NCBI RefSeq assembly: GCF_004011695.2
Contig: NC_082420.1
Coordinates: 1,178,001 to 1,242,000, forward strand
Source of the DNA: Ascochyta rabiei
Lineage: Eukaryota; Ascomycota; Dothideomycetes; Pleosporales; Didymellaceae
Reading direction: 5' to 3'
DNA length: 64,000 nt
This document shows positions 54,313 to 64,000 of the stretch, piece after piece. A program made the translations under genes and the position numbers. A model generated the notes under the pieces. The model made no database searches. It was not told where the DNA came from and was given only the letters and a program-made list of their open reading frames with translations. Position 1 is the stretch's first letter, and each line of letters opens with the position of its first letter.

Positions 54313-55628
54313 GAGCGGTGAGGTCACTGGTGTGGTTCTTTTGCTCGGATAGGACGGGTGTTTATTAAAGTGTTTCGGAAAGCGCTCGTGGTGGGAACAG
54401 GAAGAGATGGAAGGAGCGATGCAGGGGCAGCCCGGCCGGCCAGACTTCTGTCATGTCCACGACTCCACGGGCACCAACAACGCCAAGCGAGATGCGAAGA
54501 CTCCAAGGAACGTTGGTAGCGCAGGTACTATGGAATCTGGTGAAAGTAGAATCCCATGGCCATTGCGGTGGGTCTTGTGCAGAAGCGCCTATTAACGTTT
54601 ATAACAAGCGCACACGGATGCTGCCACAGATGACAAGAAGGGAGGTGTCCGCTGATTAGTGTAAAGCCAAGAAAGCCTCGGAAGTCGGACTTGCTAAGCC
54701 TCTGCTTGCACTGGCCATGAGACTCTACTTTCGCCGGAGACCACAGTACGTACGCCGTACACGAGGAGACAGAATCTGCCTCAAATCACCTCGAATGTGC
54801 CTGCGTGAGCGTCTGTTGCTGACATTTAAAGTCAGGAAGGCAGCCACAATTGATCTCCCACCATTTTTTAAGCAGCGACATCATTTCCAGATCATCTCCA
54901 GATTCCAGTTCATCAGCAAGCGACAACGTATTTCTCGATCAGGGATTCAGGAGCATTGACCCTGAGGTTTTCCCGATTCATTTGCAGATTAAACGGACCT
55001 GACTAAGCCTGAACGGGCCTGGACATCCATAGCTCCCGATCCTTGACAGGAGACCGCTCAACGCCTCTGCGTCGTTTTCCATCGCTTCCTCGGCCACCTT
55101 AGCAAACCCACCTCGCTCCCGTTCAGACAACAGCAAAGCGCGGTGTGACGCAAGTCGAGCGCTTGCGATAACGGTGACTTTGTCTGTGGAGATGTCATAT
55201 AGTGCCGAGCCTCGCATTGACCACATCACAGATGAAACCGTCCACATGCTCGCGAACGTTTCAACCCAGGTCTCTGGGCGCTTCGACCTCATGAAACAAC
55301 TCGCTTACATATCGCTTACGGGCTAGATACCTGCCACAGTGCATGGTGGCCGCTGTCGCGGGAACGCCCCATCCGCCGTAATCTGCCATCCTTTGATCTT
55401 AGTCATTCCGAAGCTGGCTCCTGACTGGTGGAGGAACCCGGCCAAGCTCGGACGAGACTCCATACCATGCCTGACATCCCAGAAGCGGACAAATGTCCTG
55501 GTCAATCCGGTTAAGAAAGCTGGCAAGCGCTGTTCCTGAGGCTGCGCTGCATCGGGATTCGGTTTCGGATGTTTAATGAACGACCCACAACAAGGCATGA
55601 AAGGAATGGTTCGTTTTGGCAGAGGGCA
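54313..55628. other. Gene-poor intergenic region
   Basis: About 1.3 kb with only short frames apart from the weak ORF at 54978..55292. It leads into the AA16 promoter. No repeats recognised. Confidence 0.4.
54978..55292 (-). CDS. Weak ORF, possible NTF2/SnoaL-like relic
   Basis: A 104-residue frame from ATG 55292. Its first half (FASMWTVSSVMWSMRGSALYDISTDKVTV) vaguely recalls the strand-turn-strand part of small NTF2/SnoaL-like proteins common in these fungi, but the second half does not continue the fold. It could be a relic or chance. No supporting splice structure found. Confidence 0.2.
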   Translation of the reverse strand: MRSKRPETWVETFASMWTVSSVMWSMRGSALYDISTDKVTVIASARLASHRALLLSERERGGFAKVAEEAMENDAEALSGLLSRIGSYGCPGPFRLSQVRLICK

Positions 55629-55635
55629 TATATAT
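55629..55635 (+). promoter_or_regulatory. Probable TATA element of the AA16 gene
   Basis: TATATAT lies about 200 bp upstream of the AA16 start codon. It is followed by a long C/T-rich then C/A-rich leader (55670-55835), which is typical of strongly expressed fungal genes. The codon use of the downstream gene (heavily GCC, GTC, AAG, TCC) agrees with high expression. Confidence 0.45.
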
Positions 55636-55835
55636 GCATCCACTGCTGTCGACTCTGCTTTCTTGTCCAAACATCAGTTTCCACTTCCACTTCATCAGCT
55701 TTCTTTGCTTCCTAGGTCTGTGACCTTGACATTCGTTGTTACCACACTCATTCTTTACACTCTTTCAAAAAAGCTAGCTTCTCACCACACCCTCTACCAA
55801 CTACCTTTCCAACCAAAAACCTACCAACCATCAAC

Positions 55836-56681
55836 ATGAAGTCCTACTCCGCCGTTGTTGCCCTTGCTGGCCTCGTTTCCTCTGTCGCCGCCCACGGCTA
55901 CATCTCCTCCCCCACCCCCCGTATGCCCGGTGATGGCCTCAAGGCTGCCTGCGGTGACCAGGTCTACAACCAGCAGAGCTCTGACCACTTCGGCAACGTC
56001 CAGGGTGCTCTCCAGAACCTTCAGGGTAGCCACCCCGACTGCCGCATGTGGCAGTGCAAGGGTGTCCCGTTCGCCGATGCTGGTGAGGTCTTCTCCTACA
56101 CCGCCGGCCAGGTCGTCCCCATGAAGATTGAGATCCGCGCTCCCCACGACGGTGTTGCCAACGTCTCTGTCGTCAACATCAAGACCGACAAGGTCATCGG
56201 CAAGCCCCTCATCAGCTGGGACAAGTACGCCCTGACCAGCTCGCCCATGTCGGAGCACCCCGACTGGACCAGCTTCGACGTCACCATGCCCGATGTCTCC
56301 AGCGAGTGCGCTGAGGCCGGTGACTGCGTCATCCAGTGGTACTGGGACGCTCCCACCATCAACCAGACCTACGAGTCCTGCATCGACTTCAAGATGAGCG
56401 GTCGCTCCGGCTCCGGCTCCAGTTCCGGCTCCGGCAGCTCTCCCGCGCCCGCCTCCAGCTCTGCCCCTGCCGCCTCTTCGACCGCCACTCCCACCAAGCC
56501 TGCTACCCCCTCTGCCAAACCCACTGCCGCCGGCTCTTCCTCCACCCTCCCCGAGCAGTTCACCATTGAGCAGTTCATCTCTTGGCTCGAGGCCAACGCT
56601 GGCTCCAGCGCTGTTCAGAAGCTCCGCCGTGCCATCCAGGCCCGCACTGCCCGCACCCACGCCCGCGCTTTCAGCGGTTAA
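55836..56681 (+). CDS. Secreted AA16 lytic polysaccharide monooxygenase
   Basis: A copper enzyme that oxidatively cleaves polysaccharide chains; characterised AA16 members act on cellulose. Intronless, 281 residues. The signal peptide (MKSYSAVVALAGLVSSVAA) ends right before HGYISSPTPR, so the mature protein starts with the copper-binding His. The second brace His is in IRAPHDGVANVSV (near residue 104), and the axial Tyr region is VIQWYWDAPTINQTYESC. Cysteines match the family. A Ser/Pro/Thr-rich linker and a short conserved helical tail (PEQFTIEQFISWLEAN) follow; no carbohydrate-binding module. Codon use is strongly optimised, unlike neighbouring genes, which points to high expression. It faces a secreted But2-type gene tail to tail. 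Confidence 0.93.
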   Translation: MKSYSAVVALAGLVSSVAAHGYISSPTPRMPGDGLKAACGDQVYNQQSSDHFGNVQGALQNLQGSHPDCRMWQCKGVPFADAGEVFSYTAGQVVPMKIEIRAPHDGVANVSVVNIKTDKVIGKPLISWDKYALTSSPMSEHPDWTSFDVTMPDVSSECAEAGDCVIQWYWDAPTINQTYESCIDFKMSGRSGSGSSSGSGSSPAPASSSAPAASSTATPTKPATPSAKPTAAGSSSTLPEQFTIEQFISWLEANAGSSAVQKLRRAIQARTARTHARAFSG

Positions 56682-56984
56682 GCAGTTCGCCTCGGTTGTG
56701 ACGATAGGAATGTTGGAAAATTTGTAGTGGTGATGTCGCTTTTTATTCTCTTGTAGATATGCATTTCAGTCATGAATATATCTTTCCACTTCGGTGGGCT
56801 TTCTACCTCGTGTGTTACTTGGGTGCTTGTGATGTGATTTGAATTGATATGCGCACTACTTCGTGAACCAGCATGTGCTCGGTCGATAGCTTAAAAAGTT
56901 TGCATTACACCCAACTCGAGCAATTAGTGATTACCTATCAGTGCATACCAATCGATACAGCGAGGCAAGAACCGAGACCCCACC

Positions 56985-57592
56985 CTACTTCAACATATCA
57001 AACACAATCCCATGCGGCCCTCCCTCAGCGGACGGATAATCCAGCTCGAACCACGTAAAATCAAAATCCCTGTCGTCACTCGCCGGGTGCAACAAGAACT
57101 GCGCAACCTGGCCCTTGGGACAGGGATGAACAGCGCCTCCGCCAACCGTAGCCTTCCCGGCAGGAGTAAGCGTGACCGTGGCGACCGTCTTGATGGGCTG
57201 CGGCCTGCTGTTCCACGTATCCTTGTCCTTGTTTATTGTGGGCGGGAGCGAGGAGACGTTGAATTGGTAGGGCGCCTGGCCTGAGAGCGTCCAGGGCGCG
57301 CCTTTGGAGGAGTTGGTGTTGAGGTAGAATTGCAGCTGGCACCATTCGGCGTCGTTGGAAGGGACGTCGAAGGAGATCTCGGTGTATTTCTAGGTAAGCG
57401 TTAGTCGGGGATAGGTCGTGCAATGGTGGAGGGTTTTACTTGTTGGGAGATGGCGCCACTCAGTCGAGTGCCTGGCGCTACGTCCGGAGCGTTGGCGTCG
57501 ACCGGTATAATCAGGTGAGGAAATTGTCTGTTGACGAGCGTGCCCATGCATGGCAGGCCAAAGAGGACAGGGAGGAGAGCTAGTGTGTGCAT
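56985..57592 (-). CDS. Secreted But2 C-terminal domain-like protein
   Basis: Exons are 57592..57440 and 57389..56985; the intron has donor GTAAAA, branch GACTAAC and acceptor CCTAG. The product has 185 residues. The first 18 or so (MHTLALLPVLFGLPCMGT) form a signal peptide. The mature start FPHLIIPVDANAPDVAPGTRLSG matches the opening of the fungal domain named after the C-terminus of But2 (a ubiquitin-like binding protein in fission yeast), followed by a beta-rich body (YTEISFDVPSNDAEWCQLQFYL). Filamentous fungi encode many short secreted proteins with this domain and no known function. No link to ubiquitin should be assumed for a secreted form. Confidence 0.8.
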
Positions 57593-58708
57593 GTTGATGA
57601 TTGAGATTCCAGTCAATGATAGTCTGCGTGAATCTGGATTGTTGTATGAGGAGGAAGACGTTTTATGGCGATACTTATACCTGACAGGAGCTACCAGATG
57701 CAGTATTGCACGATAAAGGCGAGTAGTCCAGAATTGCTCATGGCGTTGTGGCCCCTTACAGGGTCGTGGTACGACGTGATGAAAAGTCACATTGGTCTCG
57801 ATGCTCAGCTATGTTCATCTTTAGTTCCAGTATCGTATCCAAGGTGGGCCAGTGCTAAAGTTCGAATCAGCACTCGGGGTAGCCGGGTCTCACTAATTCA
57901 GTTACTTAGTGAGAGCATAGCCATAGTGCCGTCCAATCGAAACTGACTCATGCTACTCGCCGACGGGGGAAGCAACTTTGGCAGTAGTGTTTCGTAGGTG
58001 AGCAATCGCAAATCACGTGTTGTACTTGACGGAAGAGACGGGTGTACTTGTTGCAGGTCCTACGTAGTACATCAAATCAATATCGCATCCGTATTCGCAG
58101 GTACACGTTGAGTAAGGAAAGTACCCACGAGACTCTGGCAGCTGCCAACGGTCAATTTGCGTGACGTCGTATTGAAGTCGTATAGACAGTGACACCATTC
58201 AAGAAATCATGAGAAGTAGAAATCTCGTAATGAAGTGAAGTCCTGTTTGTTCGTGACACAGCATCTTGACTTGCTTCGTTCTACGTTGTGCGAAAACGCT
58301 CGGTCGTACTACACAAACGCAGGGTTAGCGTACACAAAAGTCTACAGAATGAGCTAACGTTTGCTCTCCACTATCAAAATACATCCTGACTTGACGGCAA
58401 AGAACAATTTGTGCAATGTTTGGTTAGCTGTAGGTTCGCTACTTTGCGGGCTAGTTAGAGCTATTACTACATTTACAACGACTATAACGCGATTGACGCC
58501 GCCGCACAATCATTGGTTCGGCGACAGTTTCGCTGTTTGCTGGAGTCGAAGCAAGGTCAATTGTAAGTGAGATGGTGAGGTGGTGGAAAGACGCGCTAAG
58601 TGCCTCGGCAAACTCAGTGCGTCATGGCGCATGGAGCTTTATCACCTCCACCAGCACCAGCACTCGTAGTTGTCAGTTATCATCAATGTCTCCAGCCTGC
58701 CGTGCAAC
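57593..58708. other. Intergenic, divergent
   Basis: About 1.1 kb between the But2-type gene and the radical SAM gene. AT-rich, with many short frames and no coding pattern. I looked for tRNA-like T-arms near 57857 (GTTCGAATC) but found no matching acceptor or anticodon arm. Confidence 0.45.
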
Positions 58709-59998
58709 ATGGGCTTGCTACCACGAATTCGACCCCCATTGAGTTCTACCCTTGCTGCGCCTCGTCTACGCCCTGTGCATCGAGGCCTCCACCTTGCGCC
58801 GCCATGGCTTCTCGATGACTACATCCCGCGCTACCATCTCATCAGTTCCATTGACGCGTCCAAGAAACGATCCCTGGCTCACGCGCATCTGAGTAGTTGC
58901 AATCTTTGTCCGAGACTATGTGGAGTGAATCGCTATGAGAAAACGGGCGTCTGCTTAATAGGCGCGGAGAAGGTGAAAGTCAACACCATTGCACCGCACT
59001 TTGGAGAAGGTGTGACTCTGCCACATGCGCTTGCTTGCGGGCGATGAGAAATCATGGTTACTGATAAAAACCTAGAACCATGTCTCCAGGGCCACAACGG
59101 ATCTGGAAGCGTCTTCTTTTCTGGCTGTAACCTGAGATGTGTATGTGATATTGTTGGCTCTTCACGGTAGATCTGACCATCTTCAGGTGTTCTGCCAAAA
59201 CCATGACATTGCTCATCAACGTAATGGCTTCGATCTCACTCCGGAGGAGCTCGCGGAGTGGTACATGAAGCTACAGGATGTAGGAAAGGTGCACAACATC
59301 AACCTCGTTACACCCGAACATGTTGTCCCTCAGGTCGCTCTCTCCATTCTGCATGCCCGTGATATCGGTCTGCGAATACCCATCGTATATAACACATCCT
59401 CGTTCGATTCGTTGGAAAGCCTGAGACTTTTAGATGGGCTGGTGGACATCTACCTACCAGATTTTAAGGTGTGGAGAGACAGCACAAGCAAGAGACTGTT
59501 GAAAGCGGACAACTACACAGCGACAGCTATGGAGAGTATCAAGGCGATGCATAAGCAAGTCGGTGACCTCTGCTTCACCGCTGATGGCATTGCGAAGAAG
59601 GGTGTCTTGGTACGGCATCTTGTGATGCCGGGAATGGAAGACGAAGGCAAAGAGATAATGAGATGGCTTGCAGAGAATGTTTCGAAAGACATGATGGTAC
59701 GTAGCCTATTTGTTGACATTACGTGGTATTCTAACATGCTACTTAGGTGCATATTATGGAGCAGTACTTTCCTCGGGCTCACGTTGGCAAAGAGCGTCGC
59801 AGCGGCGGCAATTCAAAGAGTAATGTTGTCGAGCCCGGCGGTGTGCAAGCTACTGCAAGCACGAAGAAGGAACTGAGGTATGCAGACATCAACCGGCCAG
59901 TCGACCTAAACGAAGTAGCAGCTGTAAAGAAAGCAGCCGAAGAGGCAGGGCTGTGGCGCTTTGCCGAGGCTGCAAAGCATGGTGGTTTCAATATATGA
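58709..59998 (+). CDS. PflA-like radical SAM protein
   Basis: Exons are 58709..59009, 59076..59140, 59187..59696 and 59747..59998, giving 375 residues. An N-terminal cysteine cluster (SCNLCPRLCGVNR near residue 60) precedes the radical SAM motif CNLRCVFC, which is split by intron 2 between its second and third Cys. The domain order and spacing resemble proteins annotated as pyruvate formate-lyase activating enzyme-like (COG1313 type). Further conserved blocks are NLVTPEHVVPQVALSIL, IPIVYNTSSFDSLESL, VDIYLPDFKVW, GVLVRHLVMPGM and HIMEQYFP. The first 33 residues are Arg-rich with no acids, which suits a mitochondrial presequence. No glycyl radical enzyme is in the window, so the substrate is unknown. 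Confidence 0.88.
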
Positions 59999-60192
59999 GC
60001 GGTTCAACGCTCCCTTATATGATCGTCACCTTTTAGGTTGTCGTAGTGTGAGCTGCGCTTGCCCAATATGCAGACGCAGATGAGCTCTTTCCTGATCTGG
60101 CCTCACCTCAACTCACCTCACCTCACCACACCCGACTTCATTCTTTACTTGCCAACACCACCTTCTTCGGCTACCAAACGCACATTACTACA

Positions 60193-61041
60193 ATGACTGC
60201 CACTCCAATGGCCGATGTTACCGATCTTGTGGAGGTTGTGCATCAGCTTAAGGTTGAACGAGACACCTGGAAAGCCGTTGCTCTCCAATACAAGGGCGCT
60301 TTCGAAGTGCAAACGGCTCGCCTGAGGGAGCTACAAGATATCTGCTTCGCTACGCAAGCAGAATTGGAGAACGAACACGCTCAGTATCGACGCTTAGATC
60401 CTAGTCTCGATGGCGCACCCCGCGATCGTCTGCCCAGCTTGAATAGCACAGCGGATCATCAAGATGAACCCTCTTTTGGTACAGCAACCTTATTTTCGCC
60501 GAGTCTAATCGATGTGAGTTGGCGATTCAAGCCTTCTGAGAGCTGTTGCAATCCCATCTTCAAGCGCGTACAGCAGTTTTCAACCCAGCAAAACTACGGT
60601 ACAGCTCTGGTCGAAATTGAAAGGTTGTTACGAGGTCCGCTAAGCTCCAAAGCTCGTGCGGAGGGACTATTGTTGAAGAGCAGCATCTTGCAAGCGACCG
60701 GTCCTGACGCGCTCTACGATGCCCTTGCAGCTTGCAGTGAGGCTCTCGAAATTTGTGACCGTATGTCAGAGCTAGAGTCTCTGCTACCAAAGATCCAATA
60801 CCAACGCGGCATCTACTATTATCAGCTTCGAATGCTCCAACAAGCACGAGATGCATTTACGGCGATCAGCAAAGACAACCTGCTATTTGAGAGGGCCAAC
60901 GAGTACCGTCAGTCGTGCGATGACGAGCTTGAGTTGCTCCATATTCAAAAAGGTCGTTCCGCATTTGACGAGAAACGATCCACCTCGATCACCGATAGCT
61001 TTCTCGCGCATCTAGATGTCGGTTCGACACATGTAAACTAG
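60193..61041 (+). CDS. Helical hypothetical protein (TPR-like)
   Basis: Intronless, 282 residues. It opens with a coiled-coil-like segment (VEVVHQLKVERDTWKAVALQ). After a disordered link, it contains paired helices of TPR type (NYGTALVEIERLLRGPLSSKA, AEGLLLKSSILQ, ALYDALAACSEALEICDRM, QRGIYYYQLRMLQQARDAF). No catalytic motif. It is followed by another helical gene on the same strand, with which it may share origin. The promoter region just before has a run of CTCAC repeats (60100-60126). Confidence 0.7.
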   Translation: MTATPMADVTDLVEVVHQLKVERDTWKAVALQYKGAFEVQTARLRELQDICFATQAELENEHAQYRRLDPSLDGAPRDRLPSLNSTADHQDEPSFGTATLFSPSLIDVSWRFKPSESCCNPIFKRVQQFSTQQNYGTALVEIERLLRGPLSSKARAEGLLLKSSILQATGPDALYDALAACSEALEICDRMSELESLLPKIQYQRGIYYYQLRMLQQARDAFTAISKDNLLFERANEYRQSCDDELELLHIQKGRSAFDEKRSTSITDSFLAHLDVGSTHVN

Positions 61042-61530
61042 GAATAAGCTCTGAGTCGTAGGTGGTCACTGACAAGATGTATAGGGTAGAATTCGCCGCA
61101 CGAGTGCGCAGTTTAGATTACGCGCCACCGCGAAGGCAAAGCGAATGTCACTTCCTCACAGATGGACGTCCTCAAGAACTGATGAGGCTGGATCTGGCTG
61201 AAGCTTCAATCTTGTGTCGCACTTGCAGCTGTGGCGTGATTGCCATTGTTGTAACCGAGTAATAGAACGTCAATTCAGCTATGGTGGGAGGGAGTGTCCA
61301 TTAATCGACTATCTTCACTGTGCGTATCTCAGATGCTTCTCTCTTTGGCCTTGTATTTTATGCTTGCAACATTTGAAGGGACATTGTGCGTATTTGACAT
61401 GATTACGAAAACATTGTAGACAAGATGAGACGTGAGAATAAGACGACCGGGCCAAAACAACAGAAACTTTTCCCAGGAGACAGTCCACTTCCACTGGCAT
61501 TCATCACAAATACAAAAGCACTCCCCTTCA
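61042..61530. other. Intergenic
   Basis: About 490 bp between two helical hypotheticals on the same strand. Short frames only. The reading frame of the next gene extends back to about 61432 without an earlier ATG. Confidence 0.4.
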
Positions 61531-62316
61531 ATGGAAAGTTTCAGGCAATGCCATATACCTACAACCCAGTCAGCGTTTGTGTTCGCTACCCGTCCTTTCA
61601 GTCACGATCATGTCTATTACCCAATCGATGCTCTCCTATTCTCGCTGACTGAACCAGAATCACCTATCGAATCTAGACTGACCCTGTCGCTACTTGGAGC
61701 AAGCATACCTAGAGTGGCACTGACAGATACCGCCCATAGTGAGGGCTCGCAAGCAGATCAACACGGCATCACAAATGTGAACGCAAGATATGGTCCGGTA
61801 GCAGTTTTGCGCCGTACACAGACTCAAAGCATGCTAATGTGCTGCCAAATGTTTCAGGCCACCATTCGAAATATCTCAAGTAAGCCTTGGTCCAAGGACG
61901 GAGACAGTACGATTTACGAGCATTTCCAATCAATGAGAAAGCTAGCTTACGAAGCTCAGCAACTCGCCGAAGGAGCACAAAGCCAAGGTCTGCAAGCACG
62001 ATGTGAGTACTGGTTGGGATGCGCCTGCGCAGGTACCCAAGACTTCCTCGCTGCGGCAGATCACTTGAAGCGCGCTAGGTGGCTGGATGTACCTGATGGT
62101 CTGAGATTCGAGGAGAAGGCGGACATTCACTTCTTGCTGGCATGCGTGGAGAAGCACATTGAAGCTGTAGTAAAAGATGATTTTGCGGTAGGGTCAGACC
62201 AATATTGTTCTTCACAGGAGCGTGGGATGTCGTTTGCAAACGAGGCGTCACTGCAGAAATGGACAGCGCCAGAGCACTCGTACACCAAACATGGACTGGA
62301 GACCCCACGTTTTTAG
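61531..62316 (+). CDS. Helical hypothetical protein (TPR-like C-terminus)
   Basis: A single exon from ATG 61531, 261 residues. The N-terminal third has no clear pattern. The C-terminal half is helical with TPR-like pairs (MRKLAYEAQQLAEGAQSQGL, ARCEYWLGCACAGTQDFLAAADHLKRARWL, KADIHFLLACVEKHIEAVV). The tail is polar. Family not recognised. An upstream exon is possible. It may be a diverged neighbour duplicate of the gene at 60193, but the similarity I see is only in helix pattern. Confidence 0.6.
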   Translation: MESFRQCHIPTTQSAFVFATRPFSHDHVYYPIDALLFSLTEPESPIESRLTLSLLGASIPRVALTDTAHSEGSQADQHGITNVNARYGPVAVLRRTQTQSMLMCCQMFQATIRNISSKPWSKDGDSTIYEHFQSMRKLAYEAQQLAEGAQSQGLQARCEYWLGCACAGTQDFLAAADHLKRARWLDVPDGLRFEEKADIHFLLACVEKHIEAVVKDDFAVGSDQYCSSQERGMSFANEASLQKWTAPEHSYTKHGLETPRF

Positions 62317-64000
62317 TATGAAATCCAAACTGCTATGTGTATGACACCATTACCTACTTCTAAAGTCACTGCTACCTCGCTAGCATGCGTCCATCGAGGA
62401 TAGAGCGTCCAAAATTGATCTTGAGCACCTGTAATAGGACGATGCCAGAATACAAAACAGTGATCCAAACATAGACTAAAGTTATGCTGAAGCATTTGGT
62501 TGAAAGCCAGACTTTGAACATCAGCCAGAGTAGTGCAGAAGTAAATTCCCACACGGAGAGAGCCGTGTCGCACAAGTTGTGACTTCAAAGCGCGTACGGT
62601 GATGGCTCACTCAATGTACAGACATATTGGAAGCTCAGCGGTGTGTCCTTCACCGCTACTTGGCGTCCAATCACTGAGCACTTTTGTGTTCAGATGACCA
62701 GAAGTCGGTGAAGGGATCCACCGAAAAGAGGAGATGTAACGCGCAAGGCTGACTTACTACAGAGAGCATATAACAAGCCCGTCTAAAGGAGTGGTACCGC
62801 ACCGGAATTTGCCTATATTGTAGCACTAAATTGTGGTATTGTTGTACTAGTATAATGCTGTTTTTGGCTGCAACGAGTGGTGTTTTTCAAAAGAAGCAAA
62901 AAAAGACACCTGATTTAATGCCAGCAACACAAACGATTGAATCATTTATAGTACGCTGTGTGTGTAAGTTGAGATTTTGTGCAGTTTAGTACACTGATCG
63001 AGATAACAACAGCACTGCAAATGCATCGATGATCAGCGCAACTCCAATGCTGACTGCGAGCGTGTGGGAAACATTAACGAATCACAAGACCGTACAAGGA
63101 TCAATGGAAAGCTTATGTTGAGTTGCCCAGAACTGTAGACATACTAAGCGCTTGCTTTGCAGCCTTGCAGCCTTGCACCCTGACAGCCTGACCATTGACA
63201 TTGGACCACATCAGCTAGCCGTGAATGTCACACGCCCGTTCGATCCTATTCGAAATATGTAGCGCCCGGTCTTGTCCGAGAAGGGCAAGGCACTGGTCCC
63301 ATCGCAAGACCCTCCTCGAATATCTACGATCTGGAGGTCTTTGGCATTGTACTGGCCGAACGATACGATCCATTTGCAGCGAGGACACTGAAGACACTTC
63401 ACTACAGCTTCATTAGTCATTCACGGGTGGTGACGCTGTGTGACATCTGTACATCAACGTAACCTTCACCAACATTTTGTACTGCTGGGTCAAGATATCA
63501 TATCCATTCGTGTTACTGGGATGATTTAAAAGTCAAAAGTAAAGACTGCTAGCCGCGTGGTCTCATGGACAAAAATGTCGCCGCCCATCGCAGGCAGTTG
63601 CATCGCAAGCGTGCAGCTATCGGAACAGACTGTGTTATATGACAAAGGCAACCTTGATTCTGAATCTGGCCGATGCGGTTGTCGCTATGTGTACTACGCG
63701 AGAATATTCTTCCAAAAACCCCCCCAATGTTCTTCCAGACCTTTCGTGACGTTGAGTTGTGTGGGTGTGAAGTTGAGTGCAACATGGTGGGGGTGCGCAT
63801 CACGCGAATCCGCGCGTCACGCGCACGGCCATGGTACATGCCCCACCGCAGACAGACGCAAGTACGCAAGCGCAATTGTAATCCGCTTACCAAGTGGATG
63901 ACGCTCGACATTGACGACCGTAAAGTAATAAAAAACACTGCCACCCAGCCTCCAGTTGTTGATTCACTCGAGCTACCCATTGATCTTCATGATGGCACCT
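62317..64000. other. Gene-poor end of window
   Basis: About 1.7 kb without a convincing gene. A 69-residue minus-strand frame (63420..63211) starts MTNEAVVKCLQCPRCKW, with three Cys in a short stretch, but has no other support. At the edge, a minus-strand ATG at 63980 followed by GTAAGC at 63890 could be a first exon of about 30 residues, yet no second exon follows. AT-rich at 62810-62970. Confidence 0.4.

Noticed and set aside
55821..56660. 279-codon minus-strand frame opposite the AA16 gene
   Set aside because: A Gly/Ala/Val-rich mirror of a GC-biased gene. The plus strand has a signal peptide and a complete copper site.
57850..57880. Possible tRNA T-arm (GTTCGAATC)
   Set aside because: No acceptor stem, D-arm or anticodon arm could be paired around it on either strand.
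63891..63980. First exon of a minus-strand gene (ATG 63980, donor GTAAGC)
   Set aside because: No coding second exon follows within the window and the 30 residues match nothing I know.

Overview
The window is nuclear DNA of a filamentous ascomycete. The protein families and gene style point to Dothideomycetes, most likely Pleosporales. Evidence: compact genes on both strands; introns of about 46-60 bp with GTRNGT donors, CTAAC/CTGAC branch sites and YAG acceptors; and fungal-specific families (Dicer-like 1, Arb1, RTA1, GH125, AA16, Rrn6, Tap42). There are no bacterial operons, rRNA or CRISPR arrays, no tRNA that I could recognise by eye, and no intact transposon. The exon models below were built by hand from splice signals and reading-frame closure, and each closes in frame unless stated.

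Layout. 0-15 kb: tail of an unknown gene, deoxyhypusine hydroxylase, a conserved unknown, the 4.9 kb Dicer-like gene dcl1, Tap42, an SGNH esterase with a 10-nt microexon, two lineage-type hypotheticals and an AhpD-like protein. 15-20.5 kb: a heavily decayed GMC oxidoreductase, a gene-free stretch, a DHX35-type helicase, then kinetochore Spc25, which shares a promoter with Pol I factor Rrn6 (20.8-23.9 kb). 24-27.2 kb: a tandem pair of one unknown family, the second copy broken. 27.7-38 kb: O-methyltransferase, RNase P/MRP subunit Pop4, GH125 mannosidase, a 22-bp tandem repeat directly upstream of CLP1, a coiled-coil protein and an RTA1 membrane protein. 39-47.3 kb: a La-motif/Arb1 fusion, inositol polyphosphate kinase, a coiled-coil hypothetical and TYW1, followed by repeats that appear to include a copy of the TYW1 3' end. 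48.4-52.1 kb: a 1209-residue protein with a long low-complexity N-terminal region and an alpha/beta hydrolase end. 53-64 kb: a frameshifted MDR dehydrogenase, a secreted AA16 LPMO facing a secreted But2-type protein, a PflA-like radical SAM protein, two helical-repeat hypotheticals and 1.7 kb with no convincing gene.

How the genes relate. Most are housekeeping genes with unrelated jobs. RNA biology is well represented: dcl1, the Arb1 fusion, CLP1, POP4, DHX35, TYW1 and RRN6. Two of these belong to RNA silencing. Dcl1 makes small RNAs, and Arb1 is known from fission yeast as part of the Argonaute siRNA chaperone complex that feeds heterochromatic silencing. The most interesting object is the Arb1 gene: a complete La-type RNA-binding domain is joined in one reading frame to the N-terminus of an otherwise full-length Arb1 protein.
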